Below, piece by piece: positions 25,890 through 38,400 of a stretch of DNA of 64,000 nt. The position numbers were made by a program, and so were the translations under genes. Numbering within the stretch: position 1 is the stretch's first letter; each line of letters starts with the position of its first letter. Location: the NCBI GenBank assembly GCA_900708905.1, contig CAADRB010000016.1:595477-659476 (forward strand), read 5' to 3'. This DNA comes from Hymenolepis diminuta (Eukaryota; Platyhelminthes; Cestoda; Cyclophyllidea; Hymenolepididae). The notes under the pieces are model-generated. The model made no database searches. It was not told the origin of the DNA and saw only the letters and a program-made list of their open reading frames with translations.

Positions 25890-26430
25890 CTTGTAGTATT
25901 TTGAATTATATCCGCCAAAGATTTACTGACAATAACACGGTACTCACAAACTAGAATAAAAACACTAAATAAGTAAATTTCAATATGAATGAATTGGAAG
26001 TCGGAACAGCGCCAGTGGGAGTGAATATAAGCGGGTGTGACACTCGACGCTGCGTTAAGGACACTTCATACAGGCATTCACGCCCTTTATGCGGTTCTTT
26101 GAAGTTTGGAAAGTGAACTATCCATTAGTGAATATCGTACAATATCGTGAATCAAGAAATCAGATGAAGCAAGGCTCCTTTGATATCTGAAAGTAGTGTT
26201 TTGGATTATATCGGAGGCCAAACTGATCGTGACGCCAAATAGAGTATTCTAAATTAGTAATATTATAGATATCACAACACATGGAGCACACGAAGTAACT
26301 AAATAGCAATAGGAATGTGTTGGGAATTGGAATAACATACAACAATGGTACTGTCGGTGAGGGTAAACATAAACGGGAGTGACACTCAGGGATAAATTAA
26401 TGAAACTTCACATACAGAAGATGACAGACA
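25890..26430 (+). repeat. diverged tandem duplication of about 240-300 bp
   Basis: Two successive blocks share ordered words. Block one (about 25890-26070): TAGTATTTTGAATTATATC, later GAATGAATTGGAA, then GTGAATATAAGCGGGTGTGACACTC and ACTTCATACAG (quoted in parts). Block two (about 26190-26430): TAGTGTTTTGGATTATATC, GTGTTGGGAATTGGAA, GTAAACATAAACGGGAGTGACACTC and ACTTCACATACAG. Same order and similar spacing support an old tandem duplication. No protein or terminal repeat is evident. Confidence 0.55.
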
Positions 26431-28080
26431 GTCAGTCAAATATAGACGTAAAGGCAGGTAGGCAGGAAGGATTACGTGCCGTAAGTAATGTTGGATAGGA
26501 ACGGAAATGGACCCCAGACTAATAGGGAATCGGAAAGGAAACCACATACATGATTGGATACCTATTATCATGACCTAACGGTATAGTGGAATTTCATATG
26601 CAGGAATATGCCAGGAAACGGAGTATGATTATTCGGCAATGGGGTGGACGAGTCACCAAATTGACATGAGGGGATTTTCATGCATTCGCTTTGAACAAGC
26701 TTAGGAAGTGTGCGATTAAGTTGGTGATATTGAGCTGTTGAGCAAAAAATAGAGGTCGAGAGAGTAATTAAATGCGTTCATTCAAAAACAGATACAGGTG
26801 AGAATGTTTTTGGAGTCTGCTTTACATAATTTAAACGGACAGCAGGGAAGCGCGTCCGTGTCTAAATGACCGGAAAAAGACCAAAACGCAGCAGAATGAG
26901 TTGTGTAAATGCAAGTGGTGGGAAAGATACAGGCCCAATCAAAGTAGAGAATAAAGTCTTTTGAAAGGCAAATTTTGAACAACTTATTTTGGGGTATATC
27001 AAATACACTAAGGAAATTATTTATTCTAAATTAGGATAAATCTTGCCAAGATAGGGTTAATTTTAGCTAACTTTGCTAAAATGTAATTAGTTCAAGGACA
27101 TGAATCAGTCGGCCGATAAAAAAATAAACGTTAACTACAATTATTTCTAACAGCTGATTTGATTTTAGAGATTTCTGATTGATTATAGAGAACTAGAAAA
27201 AGTAATAATCATCAATATCAGGGAGATTGAGGACTCAGTTATTATTATGCTTAGCTGGCCCAAAATACCAAAGCTCTGTATAAATGATTTCGAACTTCGA
27301 TAGGTAGCGGATAAATCGTCCACCTAATAGGATTTTAAATATCTATCGGGGACGCGCATGTGACTCCCTGCTGTCCTACCCGTTGCAATCATCTGCCGAG
27401 GATGCACGGAGGTATTTGGAGTCCTGACTGAACCATATATATATAATGCGTAAAGGGCATACTGACTCAGCTTTGCATTATTTTAATTGCCAGTAGTTAG
27501 TTTAATTAGTTGCTCATGGATGAACAAAGAACGCAAAATCAGACAACTTTCTTGTCTTACCTCAATTGGAAGCCTTTATCACAAACCCTGGTTTCACTCA
27601 TTCAATGGTAAAGTTTGCTTCTTTCTTTTGGAATTCCCAGTTCCCACCTCACTCCATTGGTGCTAACTAATGCCCACTTAATTACCTTCTGATTCTGGAA
27701 AGGGTTGTTGTGTCCTGTTAGCCTTTAGAGGGATCACAAGTTTTGTAGTGGTACCTCTAAGCTTAAATCGATCGAACTCTTAAAGTAGCTTTATAATCGG
27801 AAACAGTGCTACTTTGGACAGAAACTCCCATAAAAGACGCAATCTTAAAGAAGCATTTAAAAACAAGGAAGATGCTCTGATGGTACTAGACTTACAAACG
27901 AGTGATTTAAAGGAAACGAAAATAGTCTTGTTGCAGTATACATTTAACACAATTCCAATTAAATGATGACTGCGAACACTATTCAATCGATTGATAAATC
28001 AATAAGCTAAGAAAAAGGATGAGAGAATTTAAACTCGAATTAAAAAGTAAGGCGATTTGTATTCCAAGATTTTGTAATAA
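26431..28080. other. non-coding stretch with one dispersed repeat copy
   Basis: No supported gene. It holds a family A repeat copy (about 27455-27765). The short minus-strand frames here (26386, 26782, 27780) have low-complexity or hydrophobic composition and no paired splice sites. This is the 3' flank of the unknown gene ending at 28081; no canonical AATAAA on the minus strand was found within the first 120 bases past its stop. Confidence 0.45.
27455..27765 (+). repeat. dispersed repeat family A, copy 2
   Basis: Starts with GCATACTGACTCA and carries GGATGAACAAAGAACGCAAA, a C/T-rich block with TCCCA words, GGAAAGGGTTGTTGTGTCCT and a GATCACAAGTTTTG-type close, in the same order as 9350-9710 and 56780-57075. 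It is the best-preserved copy for the central GAACAAAGAACG word. Confidence 0.6.
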
Positions 28081-29243
28081 TTACACAGATAATCTACTTA
28101 TAATGGAATTGGTGGTTGTACATGCTGAGGTAATAACAATAATATTCCTTTCATTAACAACCTCAGAAATCACTGATTGATCAATAGGTTTGCATCCAGA
28201 GCCGAAGTTTCTCCAATTCGCCACAATACTAGCAATCTGTAGGGCAGATTCCGTCTTCGGGAGAGCGTCTGTAACAAGGGGGAGATTAGATTCCATAACA
28301 TGTCGAATCAGCGGCCCACAAAGTGCGGATTTGAGCAAACGTAATTCAGCAAGGAGCGCATCTCGAAAATCATTGAGGGTAACGACCTCAGATTCATAGG
28401 ATTTCCATGAACCTTCTCTTAATATCACGAAACCCTCCCGCTTTAGTCGGTCAATGAGTAAATGATGTACGTTTCTATAACTAAAAAAATTGGGATAGAA
28501 AACGCTTTTCTTTCTTACCAAGATAAAGCCTCTAAGGTTAACTTTCCAGTTGGATTTCGACTTAATCGAACCCTACATCCACCGAAAAGACTCTGTCGAA
28601 GAGTTATCCATTCACCGAGAACAATATGATGCCTGAAAATTCTCTTCAAACATTCGTTTATATGATATTCCTCCGAGCCGCACTCCAAAACAATCCTCCA
28701 TGGATGAGTCAATTCTGAAGCAGCATCTTCAATTTCATTTCCATCCAAATCTCCATCATATGATTGGATACCATCAAGGTCGAGCGGATTTGTAAGATGA
28801 ATTATCCAATGGGAAGTGTGAATCTGAAGACGAATATCGTGATATGATTGGGGCAACGGAATCATGGCGAGAATATACTTTTGAGTTGCTTTTGTCATAG
28901 TCCATGAAAATACATGACTAGGCAGTGGCTTGAGTATTACCTTTCGATCGACTGCGAATTCAGAGGTATCATTCGTAAGGCAAATTATCAGATTTTTACT
29001 ACCAGGATATGTAAAAAGACGTATGTTTGAAATTTCAATTTTAGGTAGTGAAGAATCAGACACTGTTTTGACAAGGAGACCTGGAAGACTACCAATAAAT
29101 CGATCACAATTAGACGGTTTCAATTCCTGTCGACTGTAGAATACCGGAATAAGGTTCTTTTCGAATGAACTTAGAGGAGCATAAAACTCAGATTCGCACG
29201 ATTGAAGAAATTGGTTTGCAACCGTATACCCAGCGGTACCCAT
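28081..29243 (-). CDS. two-exon gene, 374-aa protein of unknown function
   Basis: Exon 1 is 28519-29243 and exon 2 is 28081-28480, joined across a 38-nt intron with GTAAGA donor and a T-run acceptor; the split codon gives Cys (LEALSC/YRNVHH). The protein is soluble-looking, with no signal peptide or membrane helix. It has a beta-rich N-terminal half (KIEISNIRLFTYPG, KNLIICLTND), an acidic patch (YDGDLDGNEIEDAA, about residues 167-180) and a helical C-terminal part (DFRDALLAELRLLKSAL). I recognise no family. The ATG is directly preceded by an AG acceptor (TTTCACAG) with an in-frame stop (TGA) further up, which supports this start. It sits head-to-tail behind the exportin gene on the same strand, with 173 bp between the upstream stop and this ATG. 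Confidence 0.8.
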
Positions 29244-29262
29244 CTGTGAAAGCGAATAATCC
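29244..29262 (-). promoter_or_regulatory. splice acceptor abutting the start codon (candidate trans-splice site)
   Basis: The bases immediately before the ATG read ATTCGCTTTCACAG on the minus strand, a good acceptor. No 5' untranslated exon with a donor is obvious in the 170 bp up to the exportin stop. In flatworms a spliced leader is added at such acceptors, and in several species the leader ends in AUG. The assignment is inference from position and spacing; a cis-spliced 5' exon lying in the exportin 3' end is the alternative. Confidence 0.4.
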
Positions 29263-29330
29263 TTTTCTCATACCAATGGTGATACAACAGTCCACGTAAT
29301 AAAAAATGACACCGTCAAAAGCCAAAATAA

Positions 29331-29336
29331 TTTATT
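29331..29336 (-). terminator. AATAAA polyadenylation signal of the exportin-4-like gene
   Basis: The plus-strand TTTATT reads AATAAA on the minus strand, 80 bp beyond the exportin stop (29417-29419) and 87 bp before the next ATG. This tight packing of a poly(A) signal and a downstream acceptor is the arrangement of flatworm polycistrons. Confidence 0.5.
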
Positions 29337-29416
29337 TTGTCTCTTGATTAACAAACAAAAACACAAGCGAAAGAAGCAGCCAATTACAGACTAGTAGAAA
29401 GTTCAGTAGAAAGAGC

Positions 29417-32400
29417 TTAGGTGATTCTGATATGCGACCGAATAGTTGAGAGGAGTTCGCGGAAGTGCATTTTAAAGCGAGTTTCAGATTTTCCGATGGA
29501 TTTATTATCCAATTCCTTCATAGTTTGATAGAGATCATTGAAATTTTTCTGCAGTTTCTCTCGACAACTCTCATTCGGATCACATCTTTCGACAAACTCA
29601 ACTGCTGCCTGTCCAAGGAAGGTCTAAATAAGGGAAACAAACGGAAGCAAATTATGATTCTTCTATGGCCCTTGAACCTGACTAATAGCGATTTAAACAT
29701 AACGGAAGTTAGAAAAAGCTATTCTTACCATGTCCAAAAGAGCCAAGGCGAAAATGCACTGAGAAATACGTTCCAGAATTTCAATTGATGGTGGATATTT
29801 ACTAATTACAAGATTTAGGAAATCTCCGATTAGTTCTTCATTGAGATTTAAATGCTCAATGAGGGCAGTCTTAATCGGATCCGTATTAGACAGCTGCAAG
29901 CAGAATTTCACAATATACTCAATTGTGTCCAAGGTGCGAAGAGTAACTGTATCAGATGCATCTTGAAAGAGGCCGAAATGCAAAAAGGCACTGAATCGGT
30001 CGAGAGTTTCGGTGTGATTCGAATCGAATAACTTGCAAATACTCTCAGGGAAATCGTAGGTGATGCTGGTGACGAGTGTGAAGAAAGCTGTCAAAATCTC
30101 GGGCACCTAGAAAGGAATAAAAATTACCCAAAAACTCGTTGTTACTCAGAAATTGGAAGTAGAGACGCATTTGCCAGCGTGCAGACAAAGTTCAGTGTAC
30201 GAATGAGAAACTTACACTAGAGATATAGTCAACTACAATCTAATGCTGCTGGACAGGAGAGTAGCCATTATGACAAGATGTTTGCTTTCTCTCACTCTTC
30301 TAATCTTTAGGCTTTAGCGAAAGAAACAATTGGAGCTCAGAAAATCGGATTTTAACAAAAAAGGCAGAATTTTACCTACTAAAGTCCCCATGCAGATCCC
30401 TAATACGATACAGAAACCAGCTTTGACGACTTACAGGATTAAGTAAAATGAACATTTCTCGGATAAAAGAAATGAATTCTTTGAGAAGTCTTCTGAGACT
30501 TAAATCTAACAGAGTATAGACAAAGCAGATTAATGTCCGCATAGGTAAATGGCGTCACGATCATATGCATGACTTGCTGAAAAAAGGTCGTATCGGTTAA
30601 TAACTTTAAGAAATAGATGGAATGAATTAGAATTTCACATTCAGTCAGACTTCCTGATAACACTTCTCTTTCAAAGGCATAATTCGATATGAATATAGAT
30701 TTTTTAGCATCAGTACTATGAATTAAATTCCAGTCCACAAATGCTCTAATTACAATTTCAGTATAAAACTTAGTTCAACCTAATTTTACATTGACACCAA
30801 CTTGAGAAAGCGTATCTTTCTTACATTACGAAACGGTGAACGAAAACACAAACAGACGGTAATAGCGTACCTTCAAATGGTCAACAATCATCAGCGGAAG
30901 GATTAGGCGAAGACATACGAAGCAAATATTTCCACCCAACGACGCTTTTCCCACCGGTCTAGGATTCCTCATAACCATTTCTGAGCCAAAATCCAGAATG
31001 GATTTAAGCATAGAAAAGATTGACAGTAATTCCTCTACCCTCTTCTCTTCAACAGGCATAAAAGACCCTGTCGCAGCATCTGAAAGAATTAATGATAGGC
31101 CAAAATACTTTATATATACCGAAATGTGCCATTCTGTATTGGTGACAGAGAAGAACGGTTAGCATAAGGAACTGTGTAGCTGCTGTATAGGGTTCAGGAA
31201 ATGTAATATCGATCCCACCGATGATCTGTCGGAATTCGGACAGTTCTTGAGGTGTCAGGGTCACAGGGACATCCATAAGATAAACTAGAACACTCTCTGC
31301 AACTTCGTCAAACATTGAAAGCACAAGCGAAAACGCATCCAGGGCCGAACAAATTTCCTACAAAATAATAGCGTTACTTAAGCATTTAGTTAGATGATAA
31401 ATTTTAAAAGATGCAATAACTAACTGGAGATAGAGGACCGACACAGACACTGAGAATGTTTGCGAAGCTTCCTTGCCACATAAACTTGGGAATCTCCTTC
31501 ACACCTGCGGTAGAAATTTTCAGCTTGGATTCCATGAATAGACGACTGGTAGAGTCGCGCATAATACCGCATAGAGCTCGTGACAAACCACGTACAGTGG
31601 CAAGACCGGAGAAGAATAAGGTCCTGTATCGATCTGGGTTATTTTGTAGGGCACTGCCCGATGTTAAGGCCTCTAATTCAGTGTGCACCTGAGATAACAC
31701 CTAAATGGAAGCGCAAAAGCATTAGAAACTTGAGATAACTAACCTTATAAAAAAGATTTCCTCCGCTGGTTCTTTTATGGGCAGTACGCAAGTACCAGGC
31801 TCCCTGGGTACAAGCATTTATAAAGTCGATAAGATGCTCCGAGGGGATATCAGCCCGTTGAATAGCTGCGAGCATTGCCGAACATAGTTTTTGCCATAAT
31901 TCGACTAATACGGGCAAATCCTCGTCGATGGCTTGACACATTCTACGTAAGTTCAAAACAGAAATTTTTTGACGAAAGTAGCACTTTTAAGGAAAACGCA
32001 GAAATAACCAGCAGTTTCATCTCTTAAACGGTTTATTTTTAAAGGGATATAGATATGTTGCGCAGTTGACCACCATATGAAGTTACTAGGATGATCAAAC
32101 ATCACAGCCAACCTCATGTCGTTAACGTACCAAGCCCAATCTATCCAAAGCTGGAAGTGAGGAGGAAAATTGAATACATCAAATTGAGTTTATAGAGAAT
32201 GAGATTGCTTTTAGGTGATTAATTTATTATAAAAGGGGAGAGTTTTCTAGGATATTCACTATGCCTGAAATTTAAGACAGGATACGAAAATTTTATCGAT
32301 TCGAGAAATCACCGCAAAGATAAGGAAGTGAGACCTCAGACATACAGAAACTTACGGAAAACGTTCGTATTACTTGGGTCGCTATCTTAGCGAACAGAAA

Positions 32401-35400
32401 TAATCAAAGCGGTTGGCCGTCAGCGGCACATCGATGAATGTTGATCCCGTGATGTTAACCACTGCACCACCGGCACACATACAGATATATTGCTTACTCC
32501 ACACACACAAAAGATTGTATCTAGGATACGACTTGGACACGTAAAAAATTGGGGATTTCAACCTTGAAACTGAGAGTTCTACATAGCATGAGTTGCAGGC
32601 ACGATTTTTGTAAATTAAAAATTCCATTCTTTTGGTTCCCAAAACCGAAGGTTTGCATTAAAAACATCATCTTACCCTGCACTTCAAAATTCAGTTTAAA
32701 TTTGTCTGACTGCACTCGAACTGACCACATTTAAAAGACTTTTTATTCAAATGACCAAGATAACAGGAGGAAACTAGCTTAAATAATGTCAGAATTTAGA
32801 GTAAATTAACTAACCTTCCCATGAACGGCAAAATGTGACGAGCAATCACGAAGAGAAGCATTTCGGCTCGTTTGACAATACGCGGTTCCCCAGCCCAACG
32901 CTCCAGAATACCAATTGTAGACATAGTGAGAGATATGGCAACGTTAACTAGAGCCCACTTAAGACGATCGAATTCCCAAGGTCCATGCACGGATGACCGG
33001 AACATCTTACTCCAAAGAAGCTGCACAGAAGGATGTTCCTCCTGAAACAAAAAGAGGACAACAAAACTAGATTGCAAGTGATGAAAAAATGCCCTAGCTA
33101 GGTTCATTTATGTGCTCATTAATGAATCAGGAGCAAACAGTTTAAACAACAAACTCTAAAAATCGCAGATATGAACTAGTCCAGTAAATGAGCCTTTGAA
33201 CATTCGGATATTAAGAAGAAATTGGTTAGCCCATTGCTTCCAGAATTCGAATGAAGACATCTGACATTCGAGGTCATTATATTCTCCTGTTCGATACGTG
33301 GCAACATCTAACCTTATCCGCGAATATGAGATTAGACTGTAGACGTCTTTGTAGTGATTGATCCGTAAGTTTACAAACATTCGTCCTCACTTCCAATATA
33401 CATGTATATTTAACATGGTCTTGGTAAATAAAGATTTCTCATCACTACATGTCACAACTTGACCTAGTTAATCTGCAGAATTGCGGCTTGCTTACACACC
33501 TTTTCTCCCCCCTTTGCATTGTTGTAATTTTCGTCGACTTTACGCCAACGGACCATCCGCAAGTGAATAACCCAGGACATAATGTGATACAGATTTCTTG
33601 AGTCCCACACAAATTGACTTCCTCTATTCTCCTGCCAGTTACGCAGCTTGTTAGCACAATGTCGCATTGATTCAAAATAAATTAGAGGAGTGATGGATGA
33701 GAAATGAGCAAGAAACCTCATAACTTTCAACAGCTTATTTAACAAATGACTTGATAGATAGTACTCAAGACCAAGACTAGACTGGCTGTTATCATCGGAT
33801 GGAAGACATTAGCTTAGCGATTTATTCACTTATTTCCGGACACATATTCCAAGTCCCAGTTACTATAGAAACTTTCAGACAATTGTCTAATTACCATCAC
33901 TTTCACATCTCAAGGTTTGGACTGGTGATGATTCATTCAATCATTAAATATGGCCTTATCCAAACTTACCATGAAACCAACCTCTACATTTCTTCTAAAC
34001 GAGAAGAAAGTTAACACCAAACGAGTAAAAATCCAGCACATATCCTCAACCAATAGCGGGGGTGAAGAATCACTTTTAATTAGCATTGCCAGAAGTTGAA
34101 ATAGAATTCGGAATGTTCTGGAAAGAAAGTGAAGGCAATAATACATATCACCGTGGGCAAGGAAGTTAGTCCATTTCACATCAAAAAATCTTGACTTACT
34201 TTATGAACGCGGGTATAACGTCTGATTCACCACAGTTCTTAGCAGTAATGGATTCAATTAAGTACATGTACATCTCTCTGAGCTCAATATCATGTTGAAG
34301 GTCTTTTGCATCCACACGAGAAGCACAAGTTTCCTGGGACAAGAAAATATTAGAATCAAAAATAAATAAATAAAAATAAGTAATTAGAATGAAAAACGTT
34401 GAAATTCGGTGCCTTATGGATAATCAAATGTGCTTTAGGCCTAAACACTGTATTAATGAGCTAAGAATTTTACGGCATTTTAGAGAGCAGTCACAAAGAA
34501 TTTACATGCTTTACCTTATGTTAATTTAGATACGTCGAATGTTTTACCCTTTCCCTTTTCACCGACCAACGTAAAAACTCACATCCATTTTTAGATAGAT
34601 TGAGAAATCTCTTTTGCATACTACTTTTAATGATCTTAACCGCTGGTTTGAGACAGATGTCAGAAAAGTAACTAAAGTTAACTCAACTTCGACTAGTCTA
34701 TCAAGAAGATAGACACATTCAAGTGGCTAAGGCCCCCCATCTTGATTTGAAGAATCTAGAGGACTCCTCGCAAGTGAGAATGAGATGAAAAAAGCAACCA
34801 TTAAAACACCAACAAGTAATCAATCAAGTAAATAAACTGGCAAAATGCTTGAATTTTCGATTTTTAGAACCAAATTAACGCCTTTCAGTTATGAAATAAA
34901 CGCCATAAACCAATTATAGAGAGGAGTCTCAATGCTGCATCATGGAATCGCATTCTGAGGCCCCTCGTTTAAGAAACTCGAAGTTCGCTACTCCTTTTAA
35001 CAAGTGAGGTCGGTCAAGACGACCACCTAAAATTCCATTCACAAAGATTTCATTTTCAACTTGTTAATCCCATTCGGCTCAAATTTTTGTGGCCTCATAA
35101 AAACGTACACCTGAATTGACCAAGTTTCAAGAATTTGGTGGCATTTCCATTGATTGCAAGTGTAAAAAAGAATATAAGGTAGCCATGATTAAATGTCATC
35201 ACAATAAACTCGTAATTTGGCTTCCTGGAGACGAGTATGAAGAACCTATTAAAATTAAATGAGCATAACCTTCACGTGCCTCAAACTGTGTTTCCCAGGT
35301 ATATCGTGCGCCTCTTGTGGTACCAAAATCGGAGCTTCCCTGGACAAGAATGTGTCCCAAAAAGAGGAGAATCTGATGAATATCATCAAAAACCGTATTG

Positions 35401-38400
35401 GGAGTAGCACTCCCAAGTTGCAACCATTGATCAGCTCGATTCGAGAGTATCAACCTTAGGTCCTCGAAGACGCCGTTAACAAAGTTGCCTTGAAATTCAT
35501 TGGCCAATTCTCCAATCTCATAGAGGCTCTCCTATAAAAAAAGAAACCAGAGAAGTGAAATTTCCTTGAACATAGACTTATGAGTAAGAGCAATATTGTT
35601 TAGTTGACAAGATGTCCATAAAACGCCCTTCAGAAAAATATAGTCTTAGTGATTCAAAAGTAAAACAATTTGACGTAATTGGTTTACAAGAGAGAAGGGA
35701 ATTCCATTTATTCCTGTCTATAAATAAAATTACTAACCAATGAAATAGATAAACTCAGCACACGAAAGATTAAGGCATTAACAAGCAAGAAAATTTGGTG
35801 AGATCTGGATGCTGAATTCTGCAACGAAACTAATTGCTTGCACTATTAAACAACCTTTACAACCGGAGAGATGGACAGATGGTGAGTTATCAGCGTCGAT
35901 ACCAGTCCTCATTAACTCTTCGAAAAATGGTGGAATGGAAAAAACTGATTGATCAATTACTACAAGATCATAAATGACTGAACTAGCATCTGAAATAACG
36001 CATATTTAAAGAATGGGTGGTTGTACCATTCCAATCCTGATTTTTTACACGGTATTTAGCTGAAATTTACAGCTTTGAAATCAGCTTCATATTATTTCAG
36101 TTGGTCATAAATGACGACGTACTTTTGTATCATTGATGACAGTTTGTATTAGTGAAAAGTACTCACCTCAAAGTATTTCATATCCTGAATGGGAAAATCC
36201 ACTGGGACTCGACATAGAATGCTGTCATTTCGAAAGCCATCCAATGGTGCTATACGTGAAGCAATGCACACACGAAGGACATCTCTCAGATGTGATTCAA
36301 AGTAGTTCCGCGTTTGAATGTACGCCTGTTTCAATTGGTAAGCCAAATAATCTAAAGTAAAGGGAAAAAGGATAGTAAGCAAACCCTGAAGGAAAAACAC
36401 AAGTAGCCAATTAAAAACTATCAAAGATGTATATACAAAGTAATTCTTGTGTCCATAAAAATTCACATTCAATGCAGCTTTCAATTTCATAACTATCACA
36501 CTGATTATAAGTGCTCAATCTTAATAATCTACCTAATCTTAAACGTAGGATTTAGAGCAACCAGTAGATATCTCCCTTGAATTTATAATTTGTTTGTCAA
36601 AGCAATGGTAAATAGACCCCTGAAACTACATCATTCTTGTATTAACTCGATAGACATAGTAAGTCATTTTTATAACATCTACGTTTTGGTAAATTGGAGA
36701 TAGTAGTTAAGAGACTCTGCGATGAGATTTAGATATCCCAGGCTTCACAGACTAACAACTTAATGCAGCAGACATCCCTAACCATACACGCACCAGTCTC
36801 AGGAGAGATAAGTATAATCAACTTACCCCGTTCTGCCATTTTGCCGGTGGTGAGAGGAATGGGAACGTCAGTTTCACACCGATAAGTGTCCGAGCAATAA
36901 GTATCCCTAATGTGTCCCAGAAGCCTTTCACTGGCTTCATGTGCAGACAGCACAGCATCTTGAAGTTCATCTTGATTCAAACCAACCTGTTGTAGTACTC
37001 CAGCTTCAACAATTAGACACTGAACCAAGTAGACAATAAGTGAGAAATTTCAAACCTACCGCGTAGAGGATATTCTTTGCAAAAGTCAAGAACTCATAAG
37101 CCGCATTGAGATAGAACATGGTCGCTGAAAATTTGACCTGTACCTCATTATCACTCATGCTATCCGCAGTATTGAAATAGCTTGTAATCAATCGCAACAA
37201 ATCTTGTACTTTATTAAAGAAAGACCCACACATAAGGGCTAGTAAGGGTAGCTCAGAGGGCCGAAGAGCACTTCCAATAGGTTGGAATTTGCCCTCTATT
37301 TCAGCGAATCGAATATGAAGTGGTGGAGCTTTATCCAGCGTGAGTTGAAGGGGTTTATACGAGCTTGATTCCTGCGTGGATATCAAGTTGGCTGAGATCC
37401 CCTCAAAGGGATTTATATTTAAAGGAACAAGACTCCTGGCTAGTGCGCTCATACAGATGGCCGCATGTTCAACGTTATAGGCATCCGGTTGATCCCTAAA
37501 TCTTACTGATACAACTGTTGCGATTGAAGTGAAGATACGCTGACTATAGTCCTCCTTCTCCCGTAAAAGGGCGTAAAACTAGATGTATTTACATTAAGAC
37601 AGTACTTAAACAAACCTTCAATAATATAGACAGACAATCCGAAATACTATTTATACCAAGTGCTGATTCCCATCTGCTATCAATTAAGATGCCAGATTCT
37701 ATGTCCCTCTTTTCCGCTTTTACTACAATAAAAAAGAGAATAATATAAGTGATGGCAACTGACGAGGTGTCAACATAAGTTAAGGAAACCTGCAACTGTA
37801 ATTTTCGAAGAAAAAGACCCGAGTAATTGAAATTATTTTGAAGTCTCGAAAACAGTAGAGTGGGCTTTAGTTTGCAGAGGCAAGTGTGGGAAAGAGAAAC
37901 TAGTTAATTCGTCGCCCTTCCTGATTGTAGGAACTGCGTCACGGCAAGACTGGATGGAAAGATGATGACGGAAAAAAATTGCATGAGAAGAACTCAAATC
38001 CCATCTATGAAAACCAGTAGAATTTGTTGTCCAACTGTTATGAAAACTAATCTCCACCAGAAGTGAAATTCTAGAGTCCCTTAAAGATGTTAAGAATAAA
38101 TAGGCTCACACAGAAACCAGGGCTTCAGAGACAACTGCAGTTTCAAATTTTACCTTCCTCTCTAAATTCGTTAAGGCAATGCACCTTTAGGTCCAATTCG
38201 TACTTGTAATATGAACATTAGGTTATGATTTTTATAAGTGGATTTAATATTAGAAAAGAGAACAAAGAGAAAACAACATACTTGTAACCAATAAACAAAA
38301 AAATGTTAAGGTTACAGAGTGAAGCTAAAATTGAGGTGTTAGATAATGTGAGAAAAGCGTTTTGGAGCTAAGATTCTCGCAGAGTCACGCCATTGTTGGA

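Noticed and set aside
30439..30738. 100-codon minus-strand frame between exportin exons
   Set aside because: The flanking exons (31079-30871 and 30106-29729) join in phase and match exportin-4 continuously across the join, so this frame is intronic; no splice sites in phase were found.
33156..33380. Minus-strand frame containing FEFWKQWANQF, superficially like a tryptophan-rich exportin segment
   Set aside because: No usable donor, and the neighbouring exons (33500 and 33041) join directly in phase 0.
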